Positions 17,074-26,010 of a stretch of 64,000 bases of DNA are shown one piece after another. Every line of letters starts with the position of its first letter. Position 1 is the first letter of the stretch. The notes beneath the pieces were generated by a model that was not told the origin of the DNA, did no database searches, and saw only the letters and a list, made by a program, of their open reading frames with translations. The position numbers were made by a program, and so were the translations under genes. Source of the DNA: JALOOX01 sp964557955 (GTDB lineage Bacteria > Desulfobacterota > Syntrophobacteria > Syntrophobacterales > Syntrophobacteraceae). The stretch covers positions 124,001 to 188,000 of the forward strand of contig CAZLCS010000004.1 of NCBI GenBank assembly GCA_964557955.1. Direction: 5' to 3'.

Positions 17074-17907
17074 TCATTCGTTGCTCTCCATCCAGCACCG
17101 GACGACGGCGCAGCAACGAGCGACAGCCAAATCGAGCTTCCAATGCTTCTTGTCACGATCGCCGGCCATGTTGCTCATGCCACGGCATTCCACAACCGGG
17201 ATCTCATAACGGAAGCATGTCTGGGCTATGGCGCTCCCCTCCATGTTTTCGGCCATGGCCCCGTAGCGCTCGAAGCGCTTCCTTGCGGTCTTGCGGTCGC
17301 CGCTGACCAGGCTGACCGTGAGGCTCGGCCCGTGCAGGGTCTGGAAAGCGCCCTCCTTTTCCAGCCGGTCAGCCTGATCGGCTCCGCGGGTACCCTCGAT
17401 GAGCTGGAGCCGTCCACCATCAGTCCGGTAGAGTCCGGGAGGGGTGATTTCGCGGATTCGGTCGTGGACCCAAGAACCCGCCGACACCGGCAAAACGTCG
17501 AAAAAGGGCTCGCTGCCGCGCCGTACGAGGGGGATTCCGATGACCCGCAAAGAGTCAATACCTTTCTTGGAGAGAACCCCCTCATCTCCGCACCAGATGG
17601 CCTGAGAAATCAGCACGTCCCCTATCCTGAGAGGACCCTCTTCATAAGCTCCGGCGCAGCCGATGTTCCAGACCTGCGCGGCCCCGAAGGTCTCGAGAAC
17701 GGCGGCCGTGGTGATAGCCGCGTTGACCTTGCCCAGGCCCGTAGTGCCGACAAGGATGCTCATCGGACCACAGGTCCCCAGGTGCAGGACCTCTCCTCTG
17801 AAATCGAATACCCTCGAATCGTCCAAGACTTCGAGAAGGGGCTCCACCTCACTCTTCACGGCCCCCAGAATGGCCACGTCGACGCCATCGCCACCATTGA
17901 CTGACAT
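17074..17907 (-). CDS. mqnB: Futalosine hydrolase
   Basis: Nucleoside phosphorylase-fold enzyme of 277 residues that releases hypoxanthine from futalosine. It shows GTTGLGKVNAAITTAAVLE, then NIGCAGAY, and late in the protein AENMEGSAIAQTCF, which contains the ribose-binding Met-Glu pair. CRGMSNMAGDRD and W-KLDLA follow, typical of MqnB and not of MTA/SAH nucleosidase. A ribosome binding site, GAGGAA, precedes the ATG at 17907. It is the first gene of a minus-strand unit with mqnD and a gene of unknown function. Confidence 0.88.
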   Translation of the reverse strand: MSVNGGDGVDVAILGAVKSEVEPLLEVLDDSRVFDFRGEVLHLGTCGPMSILVGTTGLGKVNAAITTAAVLETFGAAQVWNIGCAGAYEEGPLRIGDVLISQAIWCGDEGVLSKKGIDSLRVIGIPLVRRGSEPFFDVLPVSAGSWVHDRIREITPPGLYRTDGGRLQLIEGTRGADQADRLEKEGAFQTLHGPSLTVSLVSGDRKTARKRFERYGAMAENMEGSAIAQTCFRYEIPVVECRGMSNMAGDRDKKHWKLDLAVARCCAVVRCWMESNE

Positions 17908-18022
17908 ATTCCTCTTCCACCAGCTCGTCGGAAGCGCTCCAACCCATCGGCCTCATTATCCGGGCCCCGGATATGGAAGACCATCGTTCAACCCATGAAT
18001 AGCTCTGTTTCGCACGAAAAAC

Positions 18023-18051
18023 AGGCTAGCAAAGCGCTCCACACCTGTCAA
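18023..18051 (-). promoter_or_regulatory. Predicted promoter of mqnB
   Basis: On the minus strand, TTGACA (18051-18046) is followed after 17 bases by TAGCCT (18028-18023). It lies about 115 bases upstream of mqnB and is divergent from the dusB promoter. Confidence 0.5.
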
Positions 18052-18090
18052 ACGCGATGCGACGTCCCGGAAGGGCTGAAAGATGCGCTG

Positions 18091-18119
18091 TTGTCAAGGG
18101 CCGGCTAAGTTGCTACGAT
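18091..18119 (+). promoter_or_regulatory. Predicted promoter of dusB-ispH
   Basis: TTGTCA (18091-18096) and TACGAT (18114-18119) are 17 bases apart, about 50 bases before the dusB start codon. Confidence 0.5.
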
Positions 18120-18171
18120 TCCTGCCTTCAAGAACCGAGAGATTTTGCACTGGGAGGATTTTTCATATTCC

Positions 18172-19263
18172 ATGAATGAATCTTCATGTACTTTTCGACC
18201 CCTTCCCCTCCTGATCGGTCCCGTCCGGATCGACCCGCCGCTGATTCTCGCCCCGATGGCGGGGGTCACGGATGCGGCTTTTCGCAGGGTTGTGGCGGAT
18301 CATGGCGCCGGAATGGTCACATCCGAGATGATCAGCGTAGAGGGTCTGCGCCGTGAGATGCCCGCTACCTGGAAGCTGGCTCGCCAGGAGCCCCCGCTTT
18401 CAGTGCCCCTGGCCGTTCAGATTTTCGGGGCAAACCCGGGGGCGGCTGCCGAGGCAGCCCGAAGGCTCGAAGATCGCGGAGCTCCCATCATCGACATCAA
18501 TGCCGGCTGCCCGGTGAGGAAGGTGGTGAAACAGGGAGCTGGAGCGGCCCTGCTGAGAGACCCGGTCAGGCTGCTCCAGGTGGTCGAAGCCGTCCGGAGG
18601 AGTGTCCGTGTCCCGGTTACGGTGAAGGTTCGGCTCGGCTGGGACGAAGGTTCGATCCACATCCTCGATACCGCCAGACGGCTCGTGTCGGCAGGAGTCG
18701 ACGCCATTTCGGTTCATGCGCGAACGGCGGTTCAACACTACAGCGGCCGGGCGGACTGGTCCTGGATCCGGCGCATCAAGGAGGTCGTGCCGATTCCGGT
18801 GATTGGCAACGGTGACGTGACGGATGTCGTGGGCGCTCAGTCCTTGCTCAGGGAAACGGGGTGCGATGGGGTGATGATCGGAAGAGGCGCCATGGGGAAC
18901 CCCTGGCTGTTTGGGGTGTTGGCGCATCGGTGGAGGGCTGGTAGCGGACAGCGATACCAACCGGGCTGGCACGACTTCCGCCGGACCGTCCGGGGTCATG
19001 TGGAGCAGTTCCTCGATGGTCCCCCTCGGCCGGCGGGGCATCTCAGGAAGATGCTCTCCTGGTATTCGAAGGGGTGCCCCGAAGGGGCCGGGCTGAGAAA
19101 CCGGATCACCGAGGTCAGGGATGTGCATGAAATGCTGGCGGTCTTCGAGCATTGGCTGGAGTCGGTTGAAGCCGGCGGTGCGGAATTGCTCGCGGTGAAG
19201 CTCGGTGTTCACGGAAATTCGGAGCCGTTCGCTGAATCGGAAGATGAGGTTGGAGCAGCATGA
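18172..19263 (+). CDS. dusB: tRNA-dihydrouridine synthase, DusB/NifR3-like
   Basis: FMN enzyme of 363 residues that reduces uridine to dihydrouridine in the tRNA D-loop. The flavin site is LAPMAGVTDAAFRRV. The sequence INAGCPVRKV contains the catalytic Cys. Downstream are VKVRLGWD, VHART and IGNGDV, with MIGRGAMGNPWLF near the end of the barrel, and then a helical tRNA-binding domain. The ATG at 18172 is used, although GGAGG lies 14 bases upstream. A TTG at 18145 is the alternative. Its stop overlaps the next start (ATGA), so translation is coupled to the ispH fusion. Confidence 0.9.
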   Translation: MNESSCTFRPLPLLIGPVRIDPPLILAPMAGVTDAAFRRVVADHGAGMVTSEMISVEGLRREMPATWKLARQEPPLSVPLAVQIFGANPGAAAEAARRLEDRGAPIIDINAGCPVRKVVKQGAGAALLRDPVRLLQVVEAVRRSVRVPVTVKVRLGWDEGSIHILDTARRLVSAGVDAISVHARTAVQHYSGRADWSWIRRIKEVVPIPVIGNGDVTDVVGAQSLLRETGCDGVMIGRGAMGNPWLFGVLAHRWRAGSGQRYQPGWHDFRRTVRGHVEQFLDGPPRPAGHLRKMLSWYSKGCPEGAGLRNRITEVRDVHEMLAVFEHWLESVEAGGAELLAVKLGVHGNSEPFAESEDEVGAA

Positions 19264-21002
19264 AGGTTTTCGTTGCCAAGACAGCCGGATTTTGCAAGGG
19301 CGTGAGAGACGCCCTCGATATCACTCTGGAAGCCATTCAGAAGCGGACCAACAACGAATCCATCTGCACGTATGGGCCCTTGATCCACAACCGGCAGGTT
19401 CTGGCGACGCTGGAGGACAAGGGCATCCGCTCCGTGGAACGCATCGAGGACTGCGCGGAGAAGAAGGTGGTGATTCGGGCTCATGGCATCCCGCCTCATG
19501 ATCGGCAGACTCTCCACCAATTGGGGGCGACACTTCTCGATGCCACTTGCAAGCGTGTGGCCAGGGTGCATGCGGCCATCAAGCAGCACGCCAGGCGCGG
19601 ATTTCACACCATCATCGCCGGCGATGCCGATCACGCCGAGGTCATCGGGCTCATTGGGTATGCCGAAGGGCGTGGGCATGTGGTCAACAGGCCGGAGCAG
19701 ATCGATGAGCTCCCCTCGGAATGGGACAAGGTGCTGCTGGTCGCCCAGACCACCCAGAATGAAGAGGTGTTCCAGAAGATTCAAGAGCAGTTCCTCAGGC
19801 GGTATCCGGGAGGAGTGGTCAAAAACACCATTTGTGGTTCGACACACGAACGGCAGGCGGAAGTGAGGCGCCTCTGCAACGAGGTGGAGGCCATGGTGGT
19901 GGTGGGTGGGTATCACAGCGGGAACACGTTGCGGTTGGCTGAGGTCGCACGGGATGCGGCCGTACCCACTTATCACATCGAGACCGAGGCGGATCTGAAC
20001 CGCCAGGAAATGGCCCGGTACAGCCTGGTTGGGGTTTCGGCGGGCGCGTCGACTCCCAGCTGGATCATTCGCAATGTGGTTCGATTCCTGGAGTCCATCG
20101 AGCCCGAAAACGGGGATATGAAGTTCAGGTTCAGAAGGTACCTGGGAACCATGGCCTACGCCAATGGCTGGGTGCCTCTGGGGGCGCTGCTGCTGTCCAA
20201 TGCTGCACCGGCGCTGACCGGATTGGAAGGGGCGTTTGTCAGCAGTCTCATGGCTGCGCTCTACCTCTTCGCCATGCACTCCCTCAACAAGTACCTCGAT
20301 CGCGGAGCGGTCGAGCTGAACGAGCCGGGCCGGGCCGCTTTTTACCAGCGCTGGAAGAAGGTTCTGGCCGCTTTGAGCATTGCGGCTGTTGTGGGGGCGC
20401 TGTGGCTTTCTCTGAGTCTGGGGATCCTGGCATTCCTGGCGATGCTGGCCTTCGTAGCCCTGGGACTCCTGTATGCCGGCCCGCCGGCTCTTCCAAAAGC
20501 GTTCAGGGAGATGCCCATTCTGAAGTTGAAGGATATCCCGACATCCAAGACACTCTTTGTACCGCTTGCCTGGACGGTCATGCTGGTCGTCCTGCCGCAC
20601 CTGCCGAATCTATTCGATGCCTTCGGTCGGATGGTTTTTGGGTCATGGATCATCTTTCTGTTTGTCTTCCTGCGTACAGCCCTCCTGGATTTGGCCGCGG
20701 TGCGGGGGGACCGGCTGGTTGGCAAAGAGACTTTGACGGTGACCATAGGTGAGACCCGAACTGTTTGGGTGCTTTGGGGGGTCGTGGGTTTGCTGGCCCT
20801 CTCGCTTATTGCGGGTCCACTCATGGGAATGAGCACCGGTTTTGCCGTATTCCTGCTGCCGGCAGTGGTCGCCTTCGGATGGACTCTCAGGGAATCCTGC
20901 TCCTCGAAGTTCAAAGAAGAGCCCCTGTTCGAAACCTTTGTGGAGTCTATTCTCATGGGGGCCGGCTTCCTGGGCCTGCTGTGGAATGCCCTTACAGGAT
21001 GA
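19260..21002 (+). CDS. ispH: IspH (HMBPP reductase) fused to a UbiA-like membrane prenyltransferase domain
   Basis: 580-residue two-domain protein. Residues 1 to about 276 are IspH/LytB, the last enzyme of the MEP pathway, which makes IPP and DMAPP. It has cluster ligands Cys12, Cys97 and Cys192, and active-site His43 and His125. TTQN and SGNT motifs are also present. Residues about 290-580 form a polytopic domain resembling UbiA prenyltransferases. NKYLDRGAVELNEPGR (343-358) aligns with the NDxxDxxxD motif, IPTSKTLFVPLAWT is conserved, and DLAAVRGDRLVGKETLTV (477-494) matches the second Asp motif. Several metal-binding Asp residues are replaced (K344, V351, A480). The gene is translationally coupled to dusB. 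The frame is unbroken, so the fusion is genuine in this sequence. Confidence 0.88.
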   Translation: MKVFVAKTAGFCKGVRDALDITLEAIQKRTNNESICTYGPLIHNRQVLATLEDKGIRSVERIEDCAEKKVVIRAHGIPPHDRQTLHQLGATLLDATCKRVARVHAAIKQHARRGFHTIIAGDADHAEVIGLIGYAEGRGHVVNRPEQIDELPSEWDKVLLVAQTTQNEEVFQKIQEQFLRRYPGGVVKNTICGSTHERQAEVRRLCNEVEAMVVVGGYHSGNTLRLAEVARDAAVPTYHIETEADLNRQEMARYSLVGVSAGASTPSWIIRNVVRFLESIEPENGDMKFRFRRYLGTMAYANGWVPLGALLLSNAAPALTGLEGAFVSSLMAALYLFAMHSLNKYLDRGAVELNEPGRAAFYQRWKKVLAALSIAAVVGALWLSLSLGILAFLAMLAFVALGLLYAGPPALPKAFREMPILKLKDIPTSKTLFVPLAWTVMLVVLPHLPNLFDAFGRMVFGSWIIFLFVFLRTALLDLAAVRGDRLVGKETLTVTIGETRTVWVLWGVVGLLALSLIAGPLMGMSTGFAVFLLPAVVAFGWTLRESCSSKFKEEPLFETFVESILMGAGFLGLLWNALTG

Positions 21003-21110
21003 CGAGGGATGCTGTCAGACCCTGTCCAAGAGCGCCTGCCGGCTGCCTCATGACGGTCTCAAGAAGACGGGGCGGCTGCGGTTGAGGCATGAGCCTTCGA
21101 GAGGCAACGG

Positions 21111-22463
21111 ATGAGCGAGCAGCAGACAAATTGCCTAAATATTCTGGTGGTGGACGATGAGGTCAATATCCGCAAGACACTCTCGTACTGCCTCGCAACT
21201 GAGGGGCATACCGTCATCGCTGTGAGCAACTCTGCCGATGCTGCCTACGAGGCAAGGATGCGCTCCTTCGACATGGCGTTCATAGACCTCAAGCTGGGCA
21301 ACGAAAACGGAATGGACTTGATCCCCATCCTGCTGGCGGACTCTCCCTGGATCAAAATCGCCATCATCACGGCCCACGCCTCCATTGAGAGCGCGGTGGA
21401 GGCCATCCGGCGCGGGGCCACGGATTACATCGAAAAACCGTTCACACCCGATCAGGTGAAGCTCCTGACCCGACGGGCCGCCCGGATTCGGGCATTGGAA
21501 AACGAAATCACTTCCCTCAAGGACGACATGCAGCGATTCGCCCCGGAGGCGCGGGTTCAGAGCAGAAACCCCGGCATGCAGCGGGTCATGGAGACAGCCA
21601 GAAAAGCCGCTGCTTCGGAGGCGATCGTACTGCTCAGGGGGGAGAGCGGCACCGGGAAGTCGGCGCTTGCCCGGGCGATTCACTGCTGGAGCGCCAGGGC
21701 TGCCAAGCCCATGGCGGTGGTGGCGTGTCCGGCGATGCCTGCCGACCTGCTCGAAAGCGAGCTTTTCGGTCATGCCCGGGGTGCCTTTACAGGGGCGGTG
21801 CGGGACAACCCCGGCCGGATTGCATCCTGCGAGGGTGGGACGCTTTTTCTGGATGAAATCGCGGACATGGCCCCGTCGGTTCAGGCCAAGCTGCTGCGCT
21901 TCATTCAGGACAAGGAATATGAACGCCTTGGAGAGTCGACGCCCCGCAGGGCGAATGTGCGGATCATAGCCGCAACCAACGCCGACCTCGATCGACGCGT
22001 AGCCGAGGGTCTCTTCCGGGAAGATCTCTTTTATCGACTGAATGTGATCAGCCTCACGCTGCCTCCGCTCCGGGAAAGGCCTGAGGACATCAGGCCGCTG
22101 GCCGAGGAATTTCTGGCTCATTTCTGCCGCGCCAACCACAAATCGATTCTTGGCTTTGCCGATGAGGCGGCTGAGGCCTTAAGCGGCTACGCATGGCCGG
22201 GAAACGTCCGGGAGCTTCGAAACACCGTTGAACGGGCCGTTATCCTGGGCTCCGGCAAAATGATCGGCAAAGGCGACCTGCCCGACACCATCGCCCCTAT
22301 TGCAGGGTCTCCCGCGCTGGGCGACCTGGTCTCCCTCTCCCTCATCGAAGAGCTGCATATCAGGAGGGTCATCGCCAATACCTCCTCCCTCCAGCAGGCG
22401 GCCGATGTCCTGGGTATGGACCAGGCCACGCTTTGGCGGAGGCGTAAATCCTACGGCATCTGA
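21111..22463 (+). CDS. Sigma-54-dependent response regulator, AlgB-like
   Basis: NtrC-family activator of 450 residues. The receiver has VVDDE and phospho-accepting Asp59. AAA+ motifs include GESGTGKS, the intact sigma-54 loop GAFTGA and FLDEIADM. The C-terminal HTH, ending AADVLGMDQATLWRRRKSYGI, is of the type seen in Pseudomonas AlgB, whose partner is KinB. A KinB-like kinase gene begins 178 bases downstream behind a sigma-54-type promoter and a perfect dyad, a likely target of this protein. GAGAGG precedes the ATG. It probably forms a circuit with the potassium genes that follow. Confidence 0.86.
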   Translation: MSEQQTNCLNILVVDDEVNIRKTLSYCLATEGHTVIAVSNSADAAYEARMRSFDMAFIDLKLGNENGMDLIPILLADSPWIKIAIITAHASIESAVEAIRRGATDYIEKPFTPDQVKLLTRRAARIRALENEITSLKDDMQRFAPEARVQSRNPGMQRVMETARKAAASEAIVLLRGESGTGKSALARAIHCWSARAAKPMAVVACPAMPADLLESELFGHARGAFTGAVRDNPGRIASCEGGTLFLDEIADMAPSVQAKLLRFIQDKEYERLGESTPRRANVRIIAATNADLDRRVAEGLFREDLFYRLNVISLTLPPLRERPEDIRPLAEEFLAHFCRANHKSILGFADEAAEALSGYAWPGNVRELRNTVERAVILGSGKMIGKGDLPDTIAPIAGSPALGDLVSLSLIEELHIRRVIANTSSLQQAADVLGMDQATLWRRRKSYGI

Positions 22464-22482
22464 CCCTCGTCTCACGATAACC

Positions 22483-22503
22483 GACCTTGCAAAAAGCAAG
22501 GTC
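22483..22503 (+). promoter_or_regulatory. Perfect dyad, candidate enhancer site for the AlgB-like activator
   Basis: GACCTTGC and GCAAGGTC flank five A residues, a perfect 8-bp inverted repeat. The centre is about 95 bases upstream of the -24 element at 22586, a normal distance for a sigma-54 enhancer. It could instead be a weak terminator for the preceding gene, but no T-run follows. Confidence 0.5.
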
Positions 22504-22585
22504 CCCCTCACCCCTGTCTTTCATTTTTCAAGGCCACCCCATCGCCGTTAAACAATAATCTCTTGAAATATCATTGATAAAAGTG

Positions 22586-22601
22586 TGGCGTAACGATTGC
22601 T
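22586..22601 (+). promoter_or_regulatory. Sigma-54 (-24/-12) promoter
   Basis: TGGCGTAACGATTGCT matches the TGGC-N7-TTGCW consensus, with GG and GC exactly 12 bases apart. The predicted start is near 22611, and the kinase start codon is at 22642. The neighbouring regulator carries an intact GAFTGA loop, which supports use of this promoter. Confidence 0.68.
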
Positions 22602-22641
22602 TTGGTTACTGAACCGGAAGGTGTGATGGAGGACCGATCGC

Positions 22642-24480
22642 ATGACATTGAAAAAGAAGATCCTGCTCGGATACGGTGCAGCCTTTGCCTTCATGAGTGT
22701 GGTGATTGCGTGGGCCGTGATGAATCTGGTGTCCCTGGGAAAAGCGTCGGATGGCATCCTGCGCGAGAACTACTGGTCGATTCTGGCTGCTGAGAACATG
22801 CTGGACGCTCTGGAGCGGCAGGACAGCGGCGTTCTGATCCTGCTGCTGGGGGATACGCGAAAAGGGACTTCTCAGTTCAGGGAGAGCGAGGCCGTCTTCC
22901 TGCAATGGCTGGCTCGCGCCAAGGATAATGTGACGATTTCGGGGGAGGCGGAGCTCGTCCAATCGCTTGAAGTTCAATATGCAAGGTATCGCCGGCAGTT
23001 CTCCGAGCTGACCGACATTCTCGGTGCTCAAAGGTTGGTCCCGGAGCAGGCGCTTGGCACCTATCAGCAATCCATCTATCCTATTTTCATCAATATCCGG
23101 GACGAGTGTACTCACCTGCGCAGCCTGAACGAGGAGACCATGTACGCCGCCAGCGTTCGCGCCGGTGGAGTTGCGAAGCGCGCCATCTGGTCCACGGTTT
23201 CCGTGTCGGCTTCGGCGCTGGCCATCGGGCTCATCTTCAGCCTCTGGCTTGCCGAGCGCATCACAAGGCCCCTGCAACGCTTCGTGGAGGCCTCGCGAAA
23301 AATTTCCACAGGCGACTACTCCGTGGAGGTCCCGATTGAAGGCGCCGATGAGCTCGGCCATCTGGCCGGGGAATTCAACCGGATGGCGGCTCAGCTTGCC
23401 TGCTACCACGAAATGAACATCGAGCAGATCATCTCGGAGAAGAGCAAGGGAGAGGCGATCCTTTCCAGCATCGAGGACGGCCTGCTCGTATTTGATACGG
23501 AGCTCAGGGCAACGGGCATCAACCCGGCCGCACGCCGCATGTTGGGCCTCGAATTCAGGGGATGTGAAGGCCTGCCATGTGCCGACATCCTGTCTGCTCC
23601 CAATGTGTGTGACCTGATCAGAAAGACGGTCGAAAGCGGCCTTCAGCCGAGCGTCCCCGAAGAGCAACGGATCATCACGATGCCCATGGGGGATCGTTCG
23701 CGCCACTACCTGTTCGCTGTCACGACCATTCGCACCAAGGACCGGCATCTCTCCGGAGTCGTCCTGTTGCTCAAAGATGTCACGAGGCTCAAGGAAGTCG
23801 AGCAGCTGAAGAGCGAATTCGTCATGGCGGCATCCCACGAGCTGCGCACACCGCTGACCAGCATGGGGATGAGCATCGATCTGCTGCTGGAGCATGCCGC
23901 CCAGAAGCTCGGCGATGCAGACCGTGAGCTCCTTCGCGCGGCTCATGAGGAAGTCCATCGGATGAAGGCTTTGGTCAACGACCTGCTGGACCTCTCCAAG
24001 ATCGAGGCCGGCCGGATCGACCTCGAATTCGAGAGTGTGCAGGTTCAGACGCTTCTCGAATATGTGCAGACCATCTTCATGAACCAGGTGGAACAGAAGC
24101 ATGTCGAGCTCACATGGGAGCTGCTGCAAGATCTGCCAGACATCCGTGCCGACTCGAACAAGATCACCTGGGTCCTCACCAACCTCATTTCCAACGCGCT
24201 GCGGTACGTGGACGAAGGCGGGCACATCCAGGTAGCGGCAAAGCGCATAGGCCCGCACGTTCACCTTTCGGTTCGCGATGACGGTCCGGGCATTCCCCGG
24301 GAATACCAGGCGAAGATATTCCAGAAGTTCGTCCAGGTGAAGGGCCGTGAAGCCGGGGGGACGGGGTTGGGGCTCGCAATCTGCAAAGAGATCGTGCGCG
24401 CCCATGGCGGAACCATCTGGGCGGAATCGGAGTCCGGGCAGGGGAGCACTTTCACCTTCACGGTGCCGGTGGCTCTCTAG
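22642..24480 (+). CDS. KinB-like membrane sensor histidine kinase (first copy)
   Basis: Kinase of 612 residues. TM1 is at about 8-30. The periplasmic four-helix sensor has RENYWSILAAENMLDALERQDSG, a pattern shared with the second kinase in this operon. TM2 lies at about 188-208, followed by HAMP (208-262) and a PAS domain (about 270-370). HisKA has SHELRTPLTS (His399), and the HATPase has NLISNALRY, DDGPGIP and GTGLGLAI. It is likely the partner of the AlgB-like regulator upstream. The gene starts the sigma-54-controlled potassium island and is 9 bases from the receiver-TPR gene. Confidence 0.86.
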   Translation: MTLKKKILLGYGAAFAFMSVVIAWAVMNLVSLGKASDGILRENYWSILAAENMLDALERQDSGVLILLLGDTRKGTSQFRESEAVFLQWLARAKDNVTISGEAELVQSLEVQYARYRRQFSELTDILGAQRLVPEQALGTYQQSIYPIFINIRDECTHLRSLNEETMYAASVRAGGVAKRAIWSTVSVSASALAIGLIFSLWLAERITRPLQRFVEASRKISTGDYSVEVPIEGADELGHLAGEFNRMAAQLACYHEMNIEQIISEKSKGEAILSSIEDGLLVFDTELRATGINPAARRMLGLEFRGCEGLPCADILSAPNVCDLIRKTVESGLQPSVPEEQRIITMPMGDRSRHYLFAVTTIRTKDRHLSGVVLLLKDVTRLKEVEQLKSEFVMAASHELRTPLTSMGMSIDLLLEHAAQKLGDADRELLRAAHEEVHRMKALVNDLLDLSKIEAGRIDLEFESVQVQTLLEYVQTIFMNQVEQKHVELTWELLQDLPDIRADSNKITWVLTNLISNALRYVDEGGHIQVAAKRIGPHVHLSVRDDGPGIPREYQAKIFQKFVQVKGREAGGTGLGLAICKEIVRAHGGTIWAESESGQGSTFTFTVPVAL

Positions 24481-24489
24481 GAGGAACCT

Positions 24490-25215
24490 ATGGAGCAGAA
24501 ACAGATCCTTGTGGTTGACGATGAGAAGAACATCCGCCTGACCATGGCCCAGTCCCTGGAGCCTCTGGGCATGCCGGTCAGGACTGCGGTGAATGGCGAA
24601 GAGGCCCTGCAAGTGCTCGGGGAGGATCTCTTTGGACTGGTGTTTCTGGACCTCAAGCTGCCCGGAATGGACGGTCTGGACGTGCTGCGCCGGATCAAGG
24701 ACAGGTGGCCCAAGATCCGGGTGGTCATCATCACGGCGCACGGAACCATTCAGTCCGCCGTCGACGCCATGAAGCTCGGGGCCGTGGATTTCATTCAAAA
24801 ACCGTTCAGTCCCGGCGAGATCCGCGAGATCGCCACCAAGGTCGTGGAGCGCGAGGCGTTGGACGAGGAGAACGCCACCGATTACGGGGCGTTGATGGAG
24901 CTTGCCAAACGGCACATCACGGACAGAAGTTTCGATGCCGCGCGTGAAGTGACCCGGAGGGCCATCGCCAACGATCCTGCCCAGCCTGGGGCTTACAACC
25001 TTTACGGGGCGCTTCTCGAGATCAAGGGGGACCGGCTGGAGGCCCAGAAGTTCTACCGGGCCGCCCTTGACATCGACCCGACCTATAAGCCGGCGAGGGC
25101 CAACCTCGATCGAGCCTCGTCTTGGCAGAAGTTTGGACAGATTCAACTGGAGCCCGGGCAGGAACGGTTGAAGTCGGCGAAGGAAGAGCGGAATGGTGAA
25201 GGGCAGGAGGGATAG
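24490..25215 (+). CDS. Response regulator receiver-TPR protein without DNA-binding domain
   Basis: Protein of 241 residues. The receiver domain (about 1-125) has VVDDE, phospho-accepting Asp54, the conserved T/A in ITAHGT and the K of IQKPF. A TPR pair follows (about 135-210, with PGAYNLYGALLEIKGDRLEAQKFYRAALDIDPTYKPA). There is no DNA-binding output domain, so signalling would be by protein contact. AGGAGG precedes the start, nine bases after the KinB-like gene. It could take phosphate from either kinase in the island. Confidence 0.85.
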   Translation: MEQKQILVVDDEKNIRLTMAQSLEPLGMPVRTAVNGEEALQVLGEDLFGLVFLDLKLPGMDGLDVLRRIKDRWPKIRVVIITAHGTIQSAVDAMKLGAVDFIQKPFSPGEIREIATKVVEREALDEENATDYGALMELAKRHITDRSFDAAREVTRRAIANDPAQPGAYNLYGALLEIKGDRLEAQKFYRAALDIDPTYKPARANLDRASSWQKFGQIQLEPGQERLKSAKEERNGEGQEG

Positions 25216-25398
25216 TCTCTACACAACTTTAACAGTCATGGAGCGCCCTGTACGGGAAGGGAACCGAGGGGTTTCGTCGATGAAGCGATGGTGCGCCAGC
25301 TCCCAACCCTTGCTTTTCCTTACCGGAGTTTTTCGTGGTGAGCGTGAGCCCGCTCAAAATCATTGGAGTTTGCGGGCGGCTGATGGCGCCGTCAATCC

Positions 25399-26010
25399 AT
25401 GGACCGAAAGTTGACGCAAATGGAAGGTTGTACAAAGAAAAGACGGGGCGAACATAGCGCCCAGGTTCTGTTTTACGACACTTCCGGACGATCGAGGCTG
25501 AATTCGGGCGGTTTCGACCTGGCCTCAAGCCCGGTTGAATGCCTGGCGAAAGCCATAGACGATAAACCGTCCATCATCGTGATTCATTTCGCCGAGCCAG
25601 CGATGCGGGAGCGTGAAGCTCTGGTTGAGTTGTGCGGCGTGTTGAAGTGCCGTTCCTTCACCCAGGGTACACCCCTGCTGGCGCTGCTGCACTTTCGGCA
25701 TCGCAGGCTGCTCGAGAATCTGAGCCAGGCAGGGGTGGATTACGTCAAATACATAGACGAGACACCTTTGAATTCCCCCCTCATGAATGGACTGATCGAG
25801 TCCCTTGGCCCCAATGACCTCATCGAACGGCAGCTGGCGCGGGTATGCCCCTACCTACGCTACACCCCCATCGATGCCGAGCGGGAGATGGTTGTGTGTG
25901 GTGCGTACCTGGATCGGCTGGTGCTCGGCAGGAAGTGGCTCCGCGACCTTTGCGAAGTCGAGACTCACCAGCGTTGTGAATACTACCTGAATCCGAGGGT
26001 CGGCTCATGA
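25399..26010 (+). CDS. Unknown protein, receiver-like fold with C-terminal Cys set
   Basis: 203-residue protein not assigned to a family. Residues about 20-140 have the alternating hydrophobic strand and helix pattern of a receiver domain. The phosphorylatable Asp is replaced (VIHFAEP), so it would be a pseudo-receiver if that reading is right. The C-terminal part holds Cys150, Cys167, Cys185 and Cys193, which could bind a metal or iron-sulfur cluster. Its stop overlaps the trkH start (ATGA), linking it to potassium transport. A 183-base gap upstream shows no clear promoter. The start codon choice is uncertain. Confidence 0.6.
   Translation: MDRKLTQMEGCTKKRRGEHSAQVLFYDTSGRSRLNSGGFDLASSPVECLAKAIDDKPSIIVIHFAEPAMREREALVELCGVLKCRSFTQGTPLLALLHFRHRRLLENLSQAGVDYVKYIDETPLNSPLMNGLIESLGPNDLIERQLARVCPYLRYTPIDAEREMVVCGAYLDRLVLGRKWLRDLCEVETHQRCEYYLNPRVGS

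Noticed and set aside
22606..25146. Long minus-strand open frame opposite the KinB-like kinase and receiver-TPR genes
   Set aside because: Codon pattern is the mirror of the true plus-strand genes in GC-rich DNA, and no domain was recognisable.
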